Assembly (NCBI RefSeq): GCF_015355755.1
Contig: NZ_JACVEE010000001.1
Coordinates: 2,170,001-2,234,000, forward strand
Direction of reading: 5' to 3'
DNA length: 64,000 bases
From: Nocardia sp. XZ_19_385
GTDB taxonomy: Bacteria; Actinomycetota; Actinomycetes; Mycobacteriales; Mycobacteriaceae
Of the stretch, positions 8,869-17,529 are shown piece by piece (the stretch's first letter is position 1; each line of letters begins with the position of its first letter). A program made the translations under genes and the position numbers. Below the pieces are notes generated by a model. It saw nothing but the letters and a program-made list of their open reading frames with translations. It ran no database searches and was not told the origin of the DNA.

Positions 8869-9013
8869 GCTGCGTGAGATACATGACACAGCGCGTCACA
8901 GACGCTTGCTATTGTTAGCGCCAGCACTGGATCTCGATGTTGCGGTCTACACCACTGCTCGTGGTCTGCCCAGGGGTCGGCTCGATGAGTGGGATCGCGG
9001 AAGGTTGTTCTCG

Positions 9014-10654
9014 ATGTCTCTGTCCGGCACCGCCCGCAAGGTGGGCGATCTAGCTTCCGGCGTCAACGTCATGCGTAAGCGCGGGCTGTTCAATCCGCTC
9101 CGCCTCGATCACGCCGCCAAGTCCGCGATCAATGTCCTGAAGTTCGGCCCGTTCGCCGGTGTGGTCATGCACGCCGCGCAGGGCACCCCCAAGGCCGCGG
9201 CCATTGTCGACGAGCGCGGTGAACTGACCTTCGGCCAGCTCGACGAGCAGTCCAGCGCGCTGGCCCGTGGCCTGGCCGCGCAGGGCCTGCAGCCCGGTGA
9301 TGTGATCGCCCTGCTGGCTCGCGATCACCGCGGCATGGTGCTGAGCCTGCTCGCCGCCGGCAAGCTCGGCGTGCGCGCGGTGCTGATGAACACCGGGTTC
9401 GCCAAGCCGCAGTTCGCCGACGTCGCCGCCCGCGAAAAGGTCAAGGCGGTGCTGCACGACAGCGAATTCTTCGACCTGATGAGCGCCATCCCCGCCGACA
9501 TTCCGCGGGTGCTCACCTGGGTGGACGCCAAGGACAACGCCGATCCCTCGATTCCGACCATCGAATCGGTGTCGGCGGGCCAGTCCACGGCCACCCATCC
9601 CGCGCCCGAAAAGCCGGGCGGCATGATCATCCTGACCTCCGGCACCACCGGCACGCCGAAGGGCGCGCCGCGCGACCGGGTCAGCCCGATCGCCTCGGCG
9701 CAGTTCCTGGACCGGGTGCCGCTGCCCCGGGGCGGCACCATGATCATGGCCGCGCCCATCTTCCACGGCACCGGCCTGTCCCAGTTCACCCTCGGGCTGG
9801 CGCTGGGCAACCGGGTGGTCTTCCAGCAGCGTCGCTTCGACCCCGAGCAGACCCTGGCGAACATCGTCAAGCACCAGGCGGATTCGCTGATCGTGGTGCC
9901 GACCATGCTGCAGCGCATCCTGGACCTGCCCGAAGACGTGCTGGCCAAATACGACCCGCGCACCATCAAGGTGATCTTCGCGGCCGGTTCGGCGATCGCG
10001 CCGGACGTGGTCACCCGTAGCCTCGACTACTTCGGCGACAGCCTCTACAACCTGTACGGGTCCACCGAATGCGCGGTCATGACCGTCGCCAACCCGGCGG
10101 AGCTGCGCAAGTCGCCGACCACCGCCGGTAAGCCGCCGGTCGGTATCCGGATCTCGCTGCTGGATGAGAAGCGTAAGCCGATCACTGCGCCGAACGTCAC
10201 CGGAACCATCTTCGTGGACAACGGTTTCGCCTTCTCCGGCTACACCGACGGCCGCAACAAGGAGATGGTCGGCACCCTGATGTCCAGCGGTGACGTCGGG
10301 CATTTCGACGCCGACGGCCTGCTCTACATCGACGGCCGCGACGACGACATGATCGTCTCCGGCGGCGAGAACGTCTTCCCGCTGGAGGTGGAGAACCTGC
10401 TCGCGGGCCGCGAGGACATCTTCGAGGCGGCCGTGGTCGGCGTGGACGACCGCGAATACGGCAAGCGCCTGCGCGCGGTCGTGGTGCCCAGCCCGGAGTC
10501 CAAGCGGGACGCGCAGGAGCTCAAGGATTTCGTGCGGGCGAACCTGGCGCGGTACAAGGTGCCGCGTGAGGTGATCTTCCTCGACGAGCTGCCGCGCAAC
10601 GCGACCGGCAAGCTGCTGCGCAAGCCGCTGATCGAGATGGAAGTCGACGCCTGA
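9014..10654 (+). CDS. Fatty acyl-CoA/AMP ligase (FadD family), paralogue of the upstream gene
   Basis: The 546-residue protein is a close paralogue of the 7202 gene, sharing long identical runs (for example MNTGFAKPQF, YNLYGSTECAV, DGRDDDMIVSGGENVFP). All adenylation motifs are intact, including LTSGTTGTPKGAP and the C-terminal lysine in PRNATGKLLRK. The N-terminal 45 residues differ most and contain a hydrophobic stretch around GPFAGVVMHAA. ATG 9014 was preferred to the upstream in-frame start because similarity to the paralogue begins there. A different acyl chain preference is plausible but not shown. Confidence 0.87.
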   Translation: MSLSGTARKVGDLASGVNVMRKRGLFNPLRLDHAAKSAINVLKFGPFAGVVMHAAQGTPKAAAIVDERGELTFGQLDEQSSALARGLAAQGLQPGDVIALLARDHRGMVLSLLAAGKLGVRAVLMNTGFAKPQFADVAAREKVKAVLHDSEFFDLMSAIPADIPRVLTWVDAKDNADPSIPTIESVSAGQSTATHPAPEKPGGMIILTSGTTGTPKGAPRDRVSPIASAQFLDRVPLPRGGTMIMAAPIFHGTGLSQFTLGLALGNRVVFQQRRFDPEQTLANIVKHQADSLIVVPTMLQRILDLPEDVLAKYDPRTIKVIFAAGSAIAPDVVTRSLDYFGDSLYNLYGSTECAVMTVANPAELRKSPTTAGKPPVGIRISLLDEKRKPITAPNVTGTIFVDNGFAFSGYTDGRNKEMVGTLMSSGDVGHFDADGLLYIDGRDDDMIVSGGENVFPLEVENLLAGREDIFEAAVVGVDDREYGKRLRAVVVPSPESKRDAQELKDFVRANLARYKVPREVIFLDELPRNATGKLLRKPLIEMEVDA

Positions 10655-10666
10655 TCGTCGAAACCC

Positions 10667-10701
10667 ACAGCGCCCGTGCTCATTCCGAGTGCGGGCGCTG
10701 T
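10667..10701. terminator. Bidirectional terminator between fadD paralogue and lysR
   Basis: ACAGCGCCCG pairs with CGGGCGCTGT; the inner part closes with CTC/GAG. It overlaps the last codons of the minus-strand lysR gene and serves both convergent genes. A TTGTG tail is present on the plus strand. Confidence 0.7.
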
Positions 10702-11564
10702 TGTGTGACGGCGCTGAGTGCCGCCAGCAGCGCCCGGGTCGGCGGCGGGTCCGGCGGTTCGCCGTAGGTGGCGGCATAGATGTGGCGCGCGGAGCCCGGC
10801 ACCTCGAAGGCCGCGACACCCGGATGCTGATAGGCCTCGAGCGCGAGCCGCGGGATCAGCGTCACCCCGACGCCGCTCGCGACCAGCGCCTGCTTGGTGG
10901 CGATATCGTCGGTGGTGCAGGCGATCTTCGGGGTGAAGCCCGCGTCGGCGCACACCCGGACCAGGTTGTCGCGTTGCCGCTCACATCCTGCGATCCAGCG
11001 CGTATCCCGGTGTGCGGCAACGGAATCACGATCGTCGCCGAGCCGGGTGAGCAGGCAGGTCGGGTCGTCGAACAGATAGCTCAGCCGGACGCCGGAGTCT
11101 TCGACAGCGTGTTCGTTGCGGTAGGCCAGCGCCACATCCACCTCGCCGACGCGCAGCATGTGCAGCGCCTCCGGCGGATGCGTGTCGGTCAATTCCAGCT
11201 CCAGACCCGGATGCTCGGCGGCGAGGCGTTCGGCGACGCGCGGCATCAGCATGAGCATCGCCGAGGCGAAAGTCGCCACCCGCACCTTGCCGGCGCGCAG
11301 CCCGACGTGCGCGGACAGTTCCATCGAGGCGATGTCGAGCCGTCCGAGGATCTCGGCGGCGCGTTCGGCGAGCAACCGGCCCGCCTCGGTGAGCCGGATC
11401 CCGCGCCCGGCCCGCTGGGTCAACTGCGCGCCCGTCTCGGCTTCCAGCCGGGCCAGGTGGTGGCTCACCGAGGGTTGCGAAAAGTGCAGTTCCCGCGCGG
11501 CGGCGGTGACCGAGCCGGTGCGGGCCACCGCGACGAGCACGCGCAGGCGTCCCACGTCCAACAT
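10680..11564 (-). CDS. LysR-family transcriptional regulator
   Basis: The 294-residue protein has the LysR winged helix at residues 5-60 (LRVLVAVARTGSVTAAARELHFSQPSVSHHLARLEAETG) and a periplasmic-binding-protein-like effector domain from about residue 90. It diverges from the cysteine-dioxygenase-like gene with 75 bases between starts. This is the classical arrangement for a LysR activator of its neighbour, which it probably regulates. The effector is unknown; a sulfur compound would fit the neighbour. Confidence 0.88.
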   Translation of the reverse strand: MLDVGRLRVLVAVARTGSVTAAARELHFSQPSVSHHLARLEAETGAQLTQRAGRGIRLTEAGRLLAERAAEILGRLDIASMELSAHVGLRAGKVRVATFASAMLMLMPRVAERLAAEHPGLELELTDTHPPEALHMLRVGEVDVALAYRNEHAVEDSGVRLSYLFDDPTCLLTRLGDDRDSVAAHRDTRWIAGCERQRDNLVRVCADAGFTPKIACTTDDIATKQALVASGVGVTLIPRLALEAYQHPGVAAFEVPGSARHIYAATYGEPPDPPPTRALLAALSAVTQQRPHSE

Positions 11565-11616
11565 CCATCAACGATATCTATGTTCTCCCAAGAAGATTGG
11601 CATTAGACCTATTGAT

Positions 11617-11636
11617 TTCGAGCGCGCACGCTCGAA
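11617..11636. promoter_or_regulatory. Perfect palindrome directly before the cysteine-dioxygenase-like start
   Basis: TTCGAGCG-CGCA-CGCTCGAA has perfect eight-base arms and ends three bases before the ATG at 11640. It occupies the place where a ribosome binding site would be; none is visible. It could be an operator, for the divergent LysR protein or another factor, or an RNA hairpin hiding the start. Confidence 0.55.
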
Positions 11637-11639
11637 GAC

Positions 11640-12179
11640 ATGGAAATACTGACGCAGACCCGTCCCGGACTGTCCCGGCTCATCGACGGCATCCGGCCCG
11701 CCCTGCACGCAGGTGATCCGCACCGCATCGCGACCGCTGTCGCCGAGGTACTCCGGGCCCGCCACCCCCGCACCGACATCCTCACCGAAGACGAACGCCG
11801 CGGCTCCGAGGCCGGGATCGGACGGGTCTATCTGCATACCGAGGAGCAGTTCTCGATCCAGGCGGTTATCTGGCGGCCCGGGCAGGAGACCCGCATCCAC
11901 GACCACATCGCGTGGTGCGCGTTCGCCGTGCTGCAGGGCGTGGAAGAGGAGACGCTCTATCGCGACGACGGCGACCATCTCACCCTGCTCGGGCAATCGG
12001 TGAACGGCACCGGCGCGGTCAGCGGCTTCGCACCGCCCGGCGACATCCACAAGGTGCGCAATCCTGGCAACGACACAGCGATCACGCTGCACGTGTACGG
12101 CACGGACCTCGGTGGCGGGCGCAGCAGCGTCCAGCGCACCTACGATCTGCCGGTTCGCACCAGGCCGGCTCGGACCTGA
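11640..12179 (+). CDS. Cysteine dioxygenase-like cupin protein
   Basis: The 179-residue protein fits the cysteine dioxygenase type I family. The iron ligands should be His87, His89 (IHDH) and His137 (GDIHKVRN). The motif RPGQETRIHDHIAWCAFAVLQG is the family's first cupin motif, and ITLHVYGTDL is the usual end of the barrel. The predicted reaction is dioxygenation of cysteine or a related thiol to a sulfinic acid using non-haem Fe(II). Thiol substrate specificity cannot be assigned. It diverges from a LysR gene; the perfect palindrome upstream may control it. Confidence 0.82.
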   Translation: MEILTQTRPGLSRLIDGIRPALHAGDPHRIATAVAEVLRARHPRTDILTEDERRGSEAGIGRVYLHTEEQFSIQAVIWRPGQETRIHDHIAWCAFAVLQGVEEETLYRDDGDHLTLLGQSVNGTGAVSGFAPPGDIHKVRNPGNDTAITLHVYGTDLGGGRSSVQRTYDLPVRTRPART

Positions 12180-12280
12180 GCCGGTGCGAAATCTACGGAC
12201 GGAAATTGCTGGCCAACCTTGATTTTCGCGGCTCTGTCCGGACGGGATTCCGCCGGTGAACGGTCGGTTATCATCAGCGG

Positions 12281-12844
12281 GTGAGTAGACAGTTCGGCCG
12301 GACCGCTGCGGAGTACCGCAGCGCCGTCGCGCGGGTGCGCGGCGGGGCGGCCGGATCGATCTCGGGGGCTATCTCGATCGCCGCGCACGGCTGGGCTTCC
12401 GGCGGGATGGCGCCGGGCGGCACCACCCTCGTGCTGCTGGCCGCGGCCTCGGCGGTGGTCGGGGCGCTCGTCGCGGGCATCTCGCCGTTGCGCGACACCG
12501 CGGGCGGATTGGTCGCCGCACTGGTCGCGGGTCAGTTGCTCGGTCACTTCACCATGGGCATCAGCTCCGGGCATATGCATCACGGCGATGCACAGCTGAC
12601 TCCCGCCATGCTCACCGCGCACATCGTCGCCGCCTGCCTGGCCGCGTTCGTCATCCGCGGCGCGGAAGCCGCGTACCGGATCGGCACCGCCGTACTCGCG
12701 CGGGTACTGCCCGCGCGCTATCGCACGCCGGTCATTCCCGAGCCCGCCCCGTTGCGGACCACGCATCGGGACCACGTCATCCTGCGCATTCTCGCGGCCG
12801 AAACCCTGCGGACTCGGGGTCCGCCGCGCATCGCTCTCGTCTGA
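12281..12844 (+). CDS. Small polytopic membrane protein with His-rich segment
   Basis: The 187-residue protein has about four hydrophobic helices (GTTLVLLAAASAVVGALVAGI, GGLVAALVAGQLLGHF, and one around AHIVAACLAAFVIRG, plus a weaker first). Between them lies SGHMHHGDAQ, with three His and a Met. I do not recognise a named family. It lies 115 bases upstream of a PepSY membrane protein that also has a His/Met-rich loop. The shared feature suggests a metal-related role, perhaps copper; this is inference. Confidence 0.6.
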   Translation: MSRQFGRTAAEYRSAVARVRGGAAGSISGAISIAAHGWASGGMAPGGTTLVLLAAASAVVGALVAGISPLRDTAGGLVAALVAGQLLGHFTMGISSGHMHHGDAQLTPAMLTAHIVAACLAAFVIRGAEAAYRIGTAVLARVLPARYRTPVIPEPAPLRTTHRDHVILRILAAETLRTRGPPRIALV

Positions 12845-12959
12845 ATTCCGCCACACCCGGTAACAGCCGACGTTGTCGTGCTGCGCCGCGCCTGAACGGC
12901 CTGCCCTCGGCCGGTACCGAAGCGCGCCCGGGTCTCCAACCCGACGAAGCGAAAAGACC

Positions 12960-14420
12960 GTGAGTACAACTGAAACTCTCCCCGCCGATACCTCGGCGTC
13001 CCCCTCCGACCCCGCCGGTCCGGGCAAACCCGCGACCCGCAACGGCCTGCAAGCCCTGGCGATGCGGCTGCACTTCTATGCGGGCGTGTTCATCGCGCCG
13101 TTCATCCTGATCGCCGCCGTCACCGGCGCGCTCTATGCGATCTCGCCGATCCTGGAGGACGTCACCTCGAAGGACCTGTTGCAGGTCGAGCCGCAGGGCA
13201 CCCCGAAGCCGCTGGCCGACCAGGTCCGTGCGGCCGTCGCGACTCAGCCGAACCTGGCTCTGGTCGCGGTCTCCCCCGCACCCGGCACCGCGGATACCAC
13301 CCGGGTCATCTTCAATGACCCGTCCCTCGGGGAGTCCGAGCGCCGCGCGGTGTTCGTCAACCCATACACCGCGCAGCCGGTCGGCGACTCCGTCGTCTAC
13401 GGCAGCTCGGGCGCACTGCCGTTACGCACCTGGATCGACCAGCTGCACCGCAGCCTGCACCTCGGTGAAACCGGCCGACTGTACGCCGAACTCGCGGCAT
13501 CCTGGCTGTGGATCATCGCGCTCGCCGGCCTGGTGCTCTGGTTCCGCCGGGTGCGCGGCCGCCGCAACCGGAACTCGGCGACGTGGCTGCTACGGCCGGA
13601 CCGCTCCAAGGGTGGCCGCGCCAAGACCATGAACTGGCATGGCGCGATCGGCATCTGGACGGCGCCGGTGCTGCTGCTGATCGCGGCGACCGGCATGACC
13701 TGGTCCACCTACGCCGGCGCCAATGTCACCGAACTGCGCGAGCAGCTGAGCTGGGTCACGCCGTCGGTGAGCGCGAAGCTGCCCGGATCATCCACGCCCG
13801 CACCGGCTTCCGGCGGCGATCACCAGCACGCCGGCCATGAGATGCCGAAGCCGGAGAACCCGGAGCAGCGGATCGGCCAGCTCGATGTCGTGTACGCCGT
13901 GGCCCGCGCCGACGGCGTCACCCAGGGTTCGGAGATCGCCATTCCGGCCAAGCCCGGCCAGGCGTTCGTGGTGAAGGAACGGCGGCTGCCCGGCACCTAC
14001 ACCGTCGACGCGGTCGCCGTGGACGGCAGCACCGGGCAGGTCACCGACCGGCTCGCCTACGCCGATTGGCCCCTGATGGCCAAGCTCACCAACTGGGGCA
14101 TCGCCTTCCACATGGGCCTGCTGTTCGGCCTGCCGAACCAGCTGCTGCTGCTGGTGGCGATGGTCGGGCTGATCTTCGTGATCTGCTACGGCTACCGAAT
14201 GTGGTGGCAGCGCAGACCCACCCGGGGCGGTTCGGCGTTCGGCCGGGCGCCGCGCCGAGGCGTGCTGCGCAAGACCTCGCCGTGGATCACGGTGCCGCTC
14301 GTCGTGGCGGCCGCCGGTATCGGCTGGTTCATACCACTCGTCGGCCTCAGCCTAGTCGCCTTCCTGGTCGTCGACGTGCTCGTCGGTCTGACGCAACGCG
14401 CACGCCCCACCTCCGCGTAA
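12960..14420 (+). CDS. PepSY-associated transmembrane protein
   Basis: The 486-residue membrane protein has the PepSY-TM layout. Helix 1 is near residues 40-62, a PepSY-type extracytoplasmic domain follows, then a conserved DQLHRSLHLGETGR motif and helix (183-196). A second helix set begins NWHGAIGIWTAPVLLL, with another PepSY-type domain (residues 300-360), then C-terminal helices. Residues 286-295 are a DHQHAGHEM cluster in the outer loop. Family members are linked to iron, haem or copper handling, but no reaction is established. GTG 12960 was chosen because the upstream frame lacks homology-like sequence. Confidence 0.8.
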   Translation: MSTTETLPADTSASPSDPAGPGKPATRNGLQALAMRLHFYAGVFIAPFILIAAVTGALYAISPILEDVTSKDLLQVEPQGTPKPLADQVRAAVATQPNLALVAVSPAPGTADTTRVIFNDPSLGESERRAVFVNPYTAQPVGDSVVYGSSGALPLRTWIDQLHRSLHLGETGRLYAELAASWLWIIALAGLVLWFRRVRGRRNRNSATWLLRPDRSKGGRAKTMNWHGAIGIWTAPVLLLIAATGMTWSTYAGANVTELREQLSWVTPSVSAKLPGSSTPAPASGGDHQHAGHEMPKPENPEQRIGQLDVVYAVARADGVTQGSEIAIPAKPGQAFVVKERRLPGTYTVDAVAVDGSTGQVTDRLAYADWPLMAKLTNWGIAFHMGLLFGLPNQLLLLVAMVGLIFVICYGYRMWWQRRPTRGGSAFGRAPRRGVLRKTSPWITVPLVVAAAGIGWFIPLVGLSLVAFLVVDVLVGLTQRARPTSA

Positions 14421-14487
14421 CTCCCCCCACCGCCCCAGTACCTCAGGGTGAACGCCGAGCGAAGCGAGGCAAGCCCGAAGCAGTGCG

Positions 14488-14571
14488 GCACCGGGGAAGC
14501 GAAGCGCCCCCGGTGCCCCTCCGGACTCAGTAGGCGGGACGAAAGCCGAGCGCCAGCGAGGCTTCGTCCCG
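14488..14571. terminator. Two tandem hairpins between convergent genes
   Basis: The first hairpin has perfect nine-base arms, GCACCGGGG and CCCCGGTGC (14488-14516). The second pairs CGGGACGAA-GCC with GGCTTCGTCCCG (14535-14571), with one bulged A. Both lie between the convergent PepSY and symporter operons and probably form a bidirectional terminator. The sequence between them repeats short GAAGCGA/GAGCGA words. Confidence 0.6.
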
Positions 14572-14575
14572 ACTA

Positions 14576-14806
14576 CTACTCGTCGGATTCCACCGGCACC
14601 TGATCCGGGACCACCGGCCGGAGCGCGGCCCAGCCGATGAACAGCAGTCCGGCGGCGAGCATGCCCAGACCGGCCCACAGGTTGATGTTCCAGTCGCCGG
14701 TCTTGGCCTTCTCCGCGGCGGTATTGGCGACCAGCCCGGTGATGGTGAGGATGATGCCGTAGAGAGCCAGCAGCGCGCCGACGATGGTGCGGATGTCGAA
14801 AAGCAT
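14576..14806 (-). CDS. Small two-helix membrane protein paired with the symporter
   Basis: The 76-residue protein has two hydrophobic helices, IVGALLALYGIILTITGLVA and INLWAGLGMLAAGLLFIGWA, joined by a short charged loop (EKAKTGDW). It lies 12 bases downstream of the Na+/solute symporter gene on the same strand, so both are made together. Small membrane proteins often accompany symporters of this family (DUF485 proteins, for example), but this one does not obviously match DUF485. A role as an accessory subunit is inference. Confidence 0.7.
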   Translation of the reverse strand: MLFDIRTIVGALLALYGIILTITGLVANTAAEKAKTGDWNINLWAGLGMLAAGLLFIGWAALRPVVPDQVPVESDE

Positions 14807-14818
14807 TGCGGGACTCCT

Positions 14819-16558
14819 TTATCCGGCGAGCACGTTGAGGACGATGACGAGTACCAGCGCGATCCCCGCGAGCAGGACGGGGCGCTGGTACCAGGGCAGC
14901 GAGGCCTGTTCCGGGTCGGTGCGCATCTCCTCGGGAGTTTCGGAGTACACCAGGCCGACCAGCTCGGCCGCGGGCTTGGGCTGCGTCACCATGGTGACGG
15001 CGACGCTGACCACGATGTCGACGGCGAAGGCGACACCGGCGGCCACGAAGCTGGCGCCCTGGCCGGACAGGGTGAACACGCCCGCCTCGTGCATCAGGAA
15101 AACGGTTACGGCGGACAGCGTTCCGCAGACCAAGCCCATCCAGCCCGCGGTCGGCGTCATCCGTTTCCAGAACATGCCGAGGATGAACGTCGCGAACAGC
15201 GGGGCGTTGAAGAAGCTGAACAGTGTCTGCAGGTAGTCCATGATGTTGCTGAAGTTGCCGGCGATCATCGCGGTGAAGATCGCCGCGAAGGTGGCGCCGA
15301 CGGTCGCCATGCGCCCGACGGTCAGGTAGTAGTGATCGGGTTTTTCCTTGACCACGTACTGCTGCCACAGGTCGAAGCTGAACACGGTGTTGAAGGCGGA
15401 GATGTTGGCCGCCATACCCGCCATGAACGCCGCGAGCAGACCCGCCAGGCCGACGCCCAGCAGCCCGTTCGGCAGCACCTCTTTCATCAGGTACAGCAGC
15501 GCGTCGTTGTACTTGACGTCTCCGCTGTAGTCCGGATCCGCCGCCTTGGCCTGCTTGAACTCCGCCATCTGCGGCACCAGCACCGCGCTGATCATGCCGG
15601 GGATCACCACGATCAGCGGGATGAACATCTTCGGGTACGCGCCGAGGATGGGTGTGCGCCGCGCCGCCGAGATCGAGTGCGTCGCCAGGGCGCGCTGCAC
15701 CTCGACGAAGTTGGTGGTCCAGTACCCGAACGACAGCACGAACCCGAGCCCGAACACGATGCCCAGCACCGACAGGAAGTTGTCGGTGAATCCGCTGAGC
15801 TCGTTGCCCGGCCACGAACTCAACTGTGCCGAGCCGCCCGGTGACCCGGAAACCTTGTCCTTCAAGCCGTCCCAGCCGCCGACCCGGTGCAGACCGACCA
15901 GCGTCAGCGGCAGCAGCGCCGCCACGATGACGAAGAACTGCAGCACCTCGTTGTAGATCGCGGCCGAGAGCCCGCCGAGGGTGATGTAGGACAGCACGAC
16001 TACCGCCGCGACGATCACCGAGATCCACAGCGGCCAGCCGAGCAGCACGTTCACGATGGATCCGAGCAGATACAGGTTCACGCCCGCGATGAGCACCTGC
16101 GCGATCGCGAAACTCAGCGCGTTCACCAGATGTGCGCCGGTGCCGAACCGCCGGCGCATGAACTCCGGCACGCTGCGCACCTTGGAGCCGTAGTAGAACG
16201 GCATCATCACCACGCCGAGGAACAGCATGGCCGGCACCGCGCCGATCCAGAAGTAGTGGAAGGTCGGGAACCCGAACTGGGCGCCGTTGGCCGACATTCC
16301 CATGATCTCGACCGCGCCGAGGTTCGCGGAGATGAACGCCAGACCGGTCACCCACGCGGGCAGCGACCGCCCCGACAGGAAGAAGTCGATACTGCTGGAC
16401 ACCCTCGACCTGGCCAGCAGGCCGATCCCGAGGACGAACACGAAGTACAAGGCGACCAGCGCGTAGTCGACCGGCGCGGCGTCCAGCCGCAGTTGCCCGT
16501 CGGCCAAAAACTGTCCAGTCGAAGCGGTTACGTTCACGGGTGAGTCGGCAAGCGGCAC
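14819..16558 (-). CDS. Sodium:solute symporter (SSS/SLC5 family)
   Basis: The 579-residue protein has the SSS family's 13-14 helices. Visible markers are FFLSGRSLPAWVTGLAFISANLGA in helix 1-2, GGLSAAIYNEVLQ in the middle, and GYWTTNFVEVQRALA, which is typical of the sugar (SGLT-like) branch. It should import an organic solute with Na+; a sugar is a guess from that branch. I chose the GTG at 16558 because AGGAGGG lies eight bases upstream; an upstream in-frame extension to 16678 has no membrane signal. A small membrane protein follows in the same operon. Confidence 0.85.
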   Translation of the reverse strand: MPLADSPVNVTASTGQFLADGQLRLDAAPVDYALVALYFVFVLGIGLLARSRVSSSIDFFLSGRSLPAWVTGLAFISANLGAVEIMGMSANGAQFGFPTFHYFWIGAVPAMLFLGVVMMPFYYGSKVRSVPEFMRRRFGTGAHLVNALSFAIAQVLIAGVNLYLLGSIVNVLLGWPLWISVIVAAVVVLSYITLGGLSAAIYNEVLQFFVIVAALLPLTLVGLHRVGGWDGLKDKVSGSPGGSAQLSSWPGNELSGFTDNFLSVLGIVFGLGFVLSFGYWTTNFVEVQRALATHSISAARRTPILGAYPKMFIPLIVVIPGMISAVLVPQMAEFKQAKAADPDYSGDVKYNDALLYLMKEVLPNGLLGVGLAGLLAAFMAGMAANISAFNTVFSFDLWQQYVVKEKPDHYYLTVGRMATVGATFAAIFTAMIAGNFSNIMDYLQTLFSFFNAPLFATFILGMFWKRMTPTAGWMGLVCGTLSAVTVFLMHEAGVFTLSGQGASFVAAGVAFAVDIVVSVAVTMVTQPKPAAELVGLVYSETPEEMRTDPEQASLPWYQRPVLLAGIALVLVIVLNVLAG

Positions 16559-16931
16559 AGCGTCGTCCCTCCTGGCGGTGAAACCTGGCGTCGAGCATGG
16601 TCCTGCGAGTGCGGTTCCCGCCGGACATTCTCGGCTGCCATCTACTGTGCGCGCCCGCGCCGCGCCGCAAGACCACATTCGGCGATAAAGCTGGTCAGTT
16701 GGTTAGTGACGCCCGGGACGGTCCCGCGCCGTTCGAACAACCGTCCTATGACGTGACCAATCCCACACGAAAACCCTACGGCGGCAACGGTATCGGAGCC
16801 GTCCCCAGCGACACGCCGGGTGAGCATTGGATTCTCCGAGACCCCGCGCGGGATCGCGGATCGTGACGCAGAGTCAATTTGACGCAAAATCGACCTGCAA
16901 AATGGGTCGGATGTTTCAGTGGGAGGGCACT
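16559..16931. other. Divergent intergenic region, symporter versus arginine decarboxylase operon
   Basis: About 370 bases without a gene. Near the decarboxylase start there is a direct repeat TGACGCA at 16864 and 16880, overlapping the short palindrome GTCAATTTGAC. TTGACG in the second repeat could serve as a -35 element. Nothing else is recognisable. Confidence 0.4.
16864..16886 (+). promoter_or_regulatory. Direct repeat and small palindrome upstream of the decarboxylase operon
   Basis: TGACGCA occurs twice, 16 bases apart start to start, with the palindrome GTCAA-T-TTGAC between and across them. It lies 46-68 bases before the ATG at 16932, a position suited to a promoter or operator. The binding protein is unknown. 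Confidence 0.4.
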
Positions 16932-17528
16932 ATGATTCACACAACCCCACGCAGCGGCTTACTCGGGCTGCAGTGGATCGATCGACGACTACGCCCGCCC
17001 CTCGGCCGGATACGCGCCGCACATACCGGCGTGCCCTCCGACGACGGGGCGCCACTGACGATCGAGATCGGCGCCGCGACCGGGGTCGGGCCGACGATGA
17101 TGTCGGCTTTCGATGCGGCGCTTCGTGAGCTGGGAGTGGGTGATGCCAACTTGATTCGGCTGTCCTCCGTGATCCCGCCACGCGCCGTGCTCGAACGCGG
17201 TGAACGCGTACGCAAGCCGATCGCATGGGGTGATCGGCTTTACTGTGTCTATGCCGTACAGCATGCGACCGAGGTCGGGGTGTCCGCGGCCGCTGGAATC
17301 GGCTGGGTCCTGCGTGATGATGGTTCCGGCGCAGGGCTTTTCGTGGAGCACGAAGCGGAGACACCCGAGGAGGTCGAGCATTTGATCCGAACCAGCCTAC
17401 ACGATATGACCGCTAATCGCCCCGAAAGCTTTGGGCCCGTTCAGCTTTCGATCACCGCGACGAGGTGCGCCGGGGACCCGGCCTGCGCGTTGGTGCTGGC
17501 GGCCTATCACACGACACCGTGGAGCTGA
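16932..17528 (+). CDS. Pyruvoyl-dependent arginine decarboxylase homologue
   Basis: The 198-residue protein matches the pyruvoyl-dependent arginine decarboxylase family. GVGPTMMSAFDAALRELGVGDANLIRLSSVIPP contains the Ser78-Ser79 pair where family members self-cleave to form the pyruvoyl cofactor. GLFVEHEA carries the conserved catalytic glutamate (Glu139). The reaction would be arginine to agmatine plus CO2. GGGAGG lies six bases before ATG 16932. The stop is one base from the next ATG, so it is translationally coupled to the GNAT-fold gene. Substrate could differ, since this family also has related pyruvoyl enzymes. Confidence 0.8.
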   Translation: MIHTTPRSGLLGLQWIDRRLRPPLGRIRAAHTGVPSDDGAPLTIEIGAATGVGPTMMSAFDAALRELGVGDANLIRLSSVIPPRAVLERGERVRKPIAWGDRLYCVYAVQHATEVGVSAAAGIGWVLRDDGSGAGLFVEHEAETPEEVEHLIRTSLHDMTANRPESFGPVQLSITATRCAGDPACALVLAAYHTTPWS

Positions 17529-17529
17529 G

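Noticed and set aside
7127..8899. Minus-strand open frame of 590 codons opposite the first FadD gene
   Set aside because: Composition is typical of an antisense shadow (His, Gln, Asp, Gly and Arg-rich) and the plus strand encodes an intact ligase.
9050..10819. Minus-strand open frame of 589 codons opposite the second FadD gene
   Set aside because: Same antisense composition and no recognisable domain; the plus strand is a complete enzyme.
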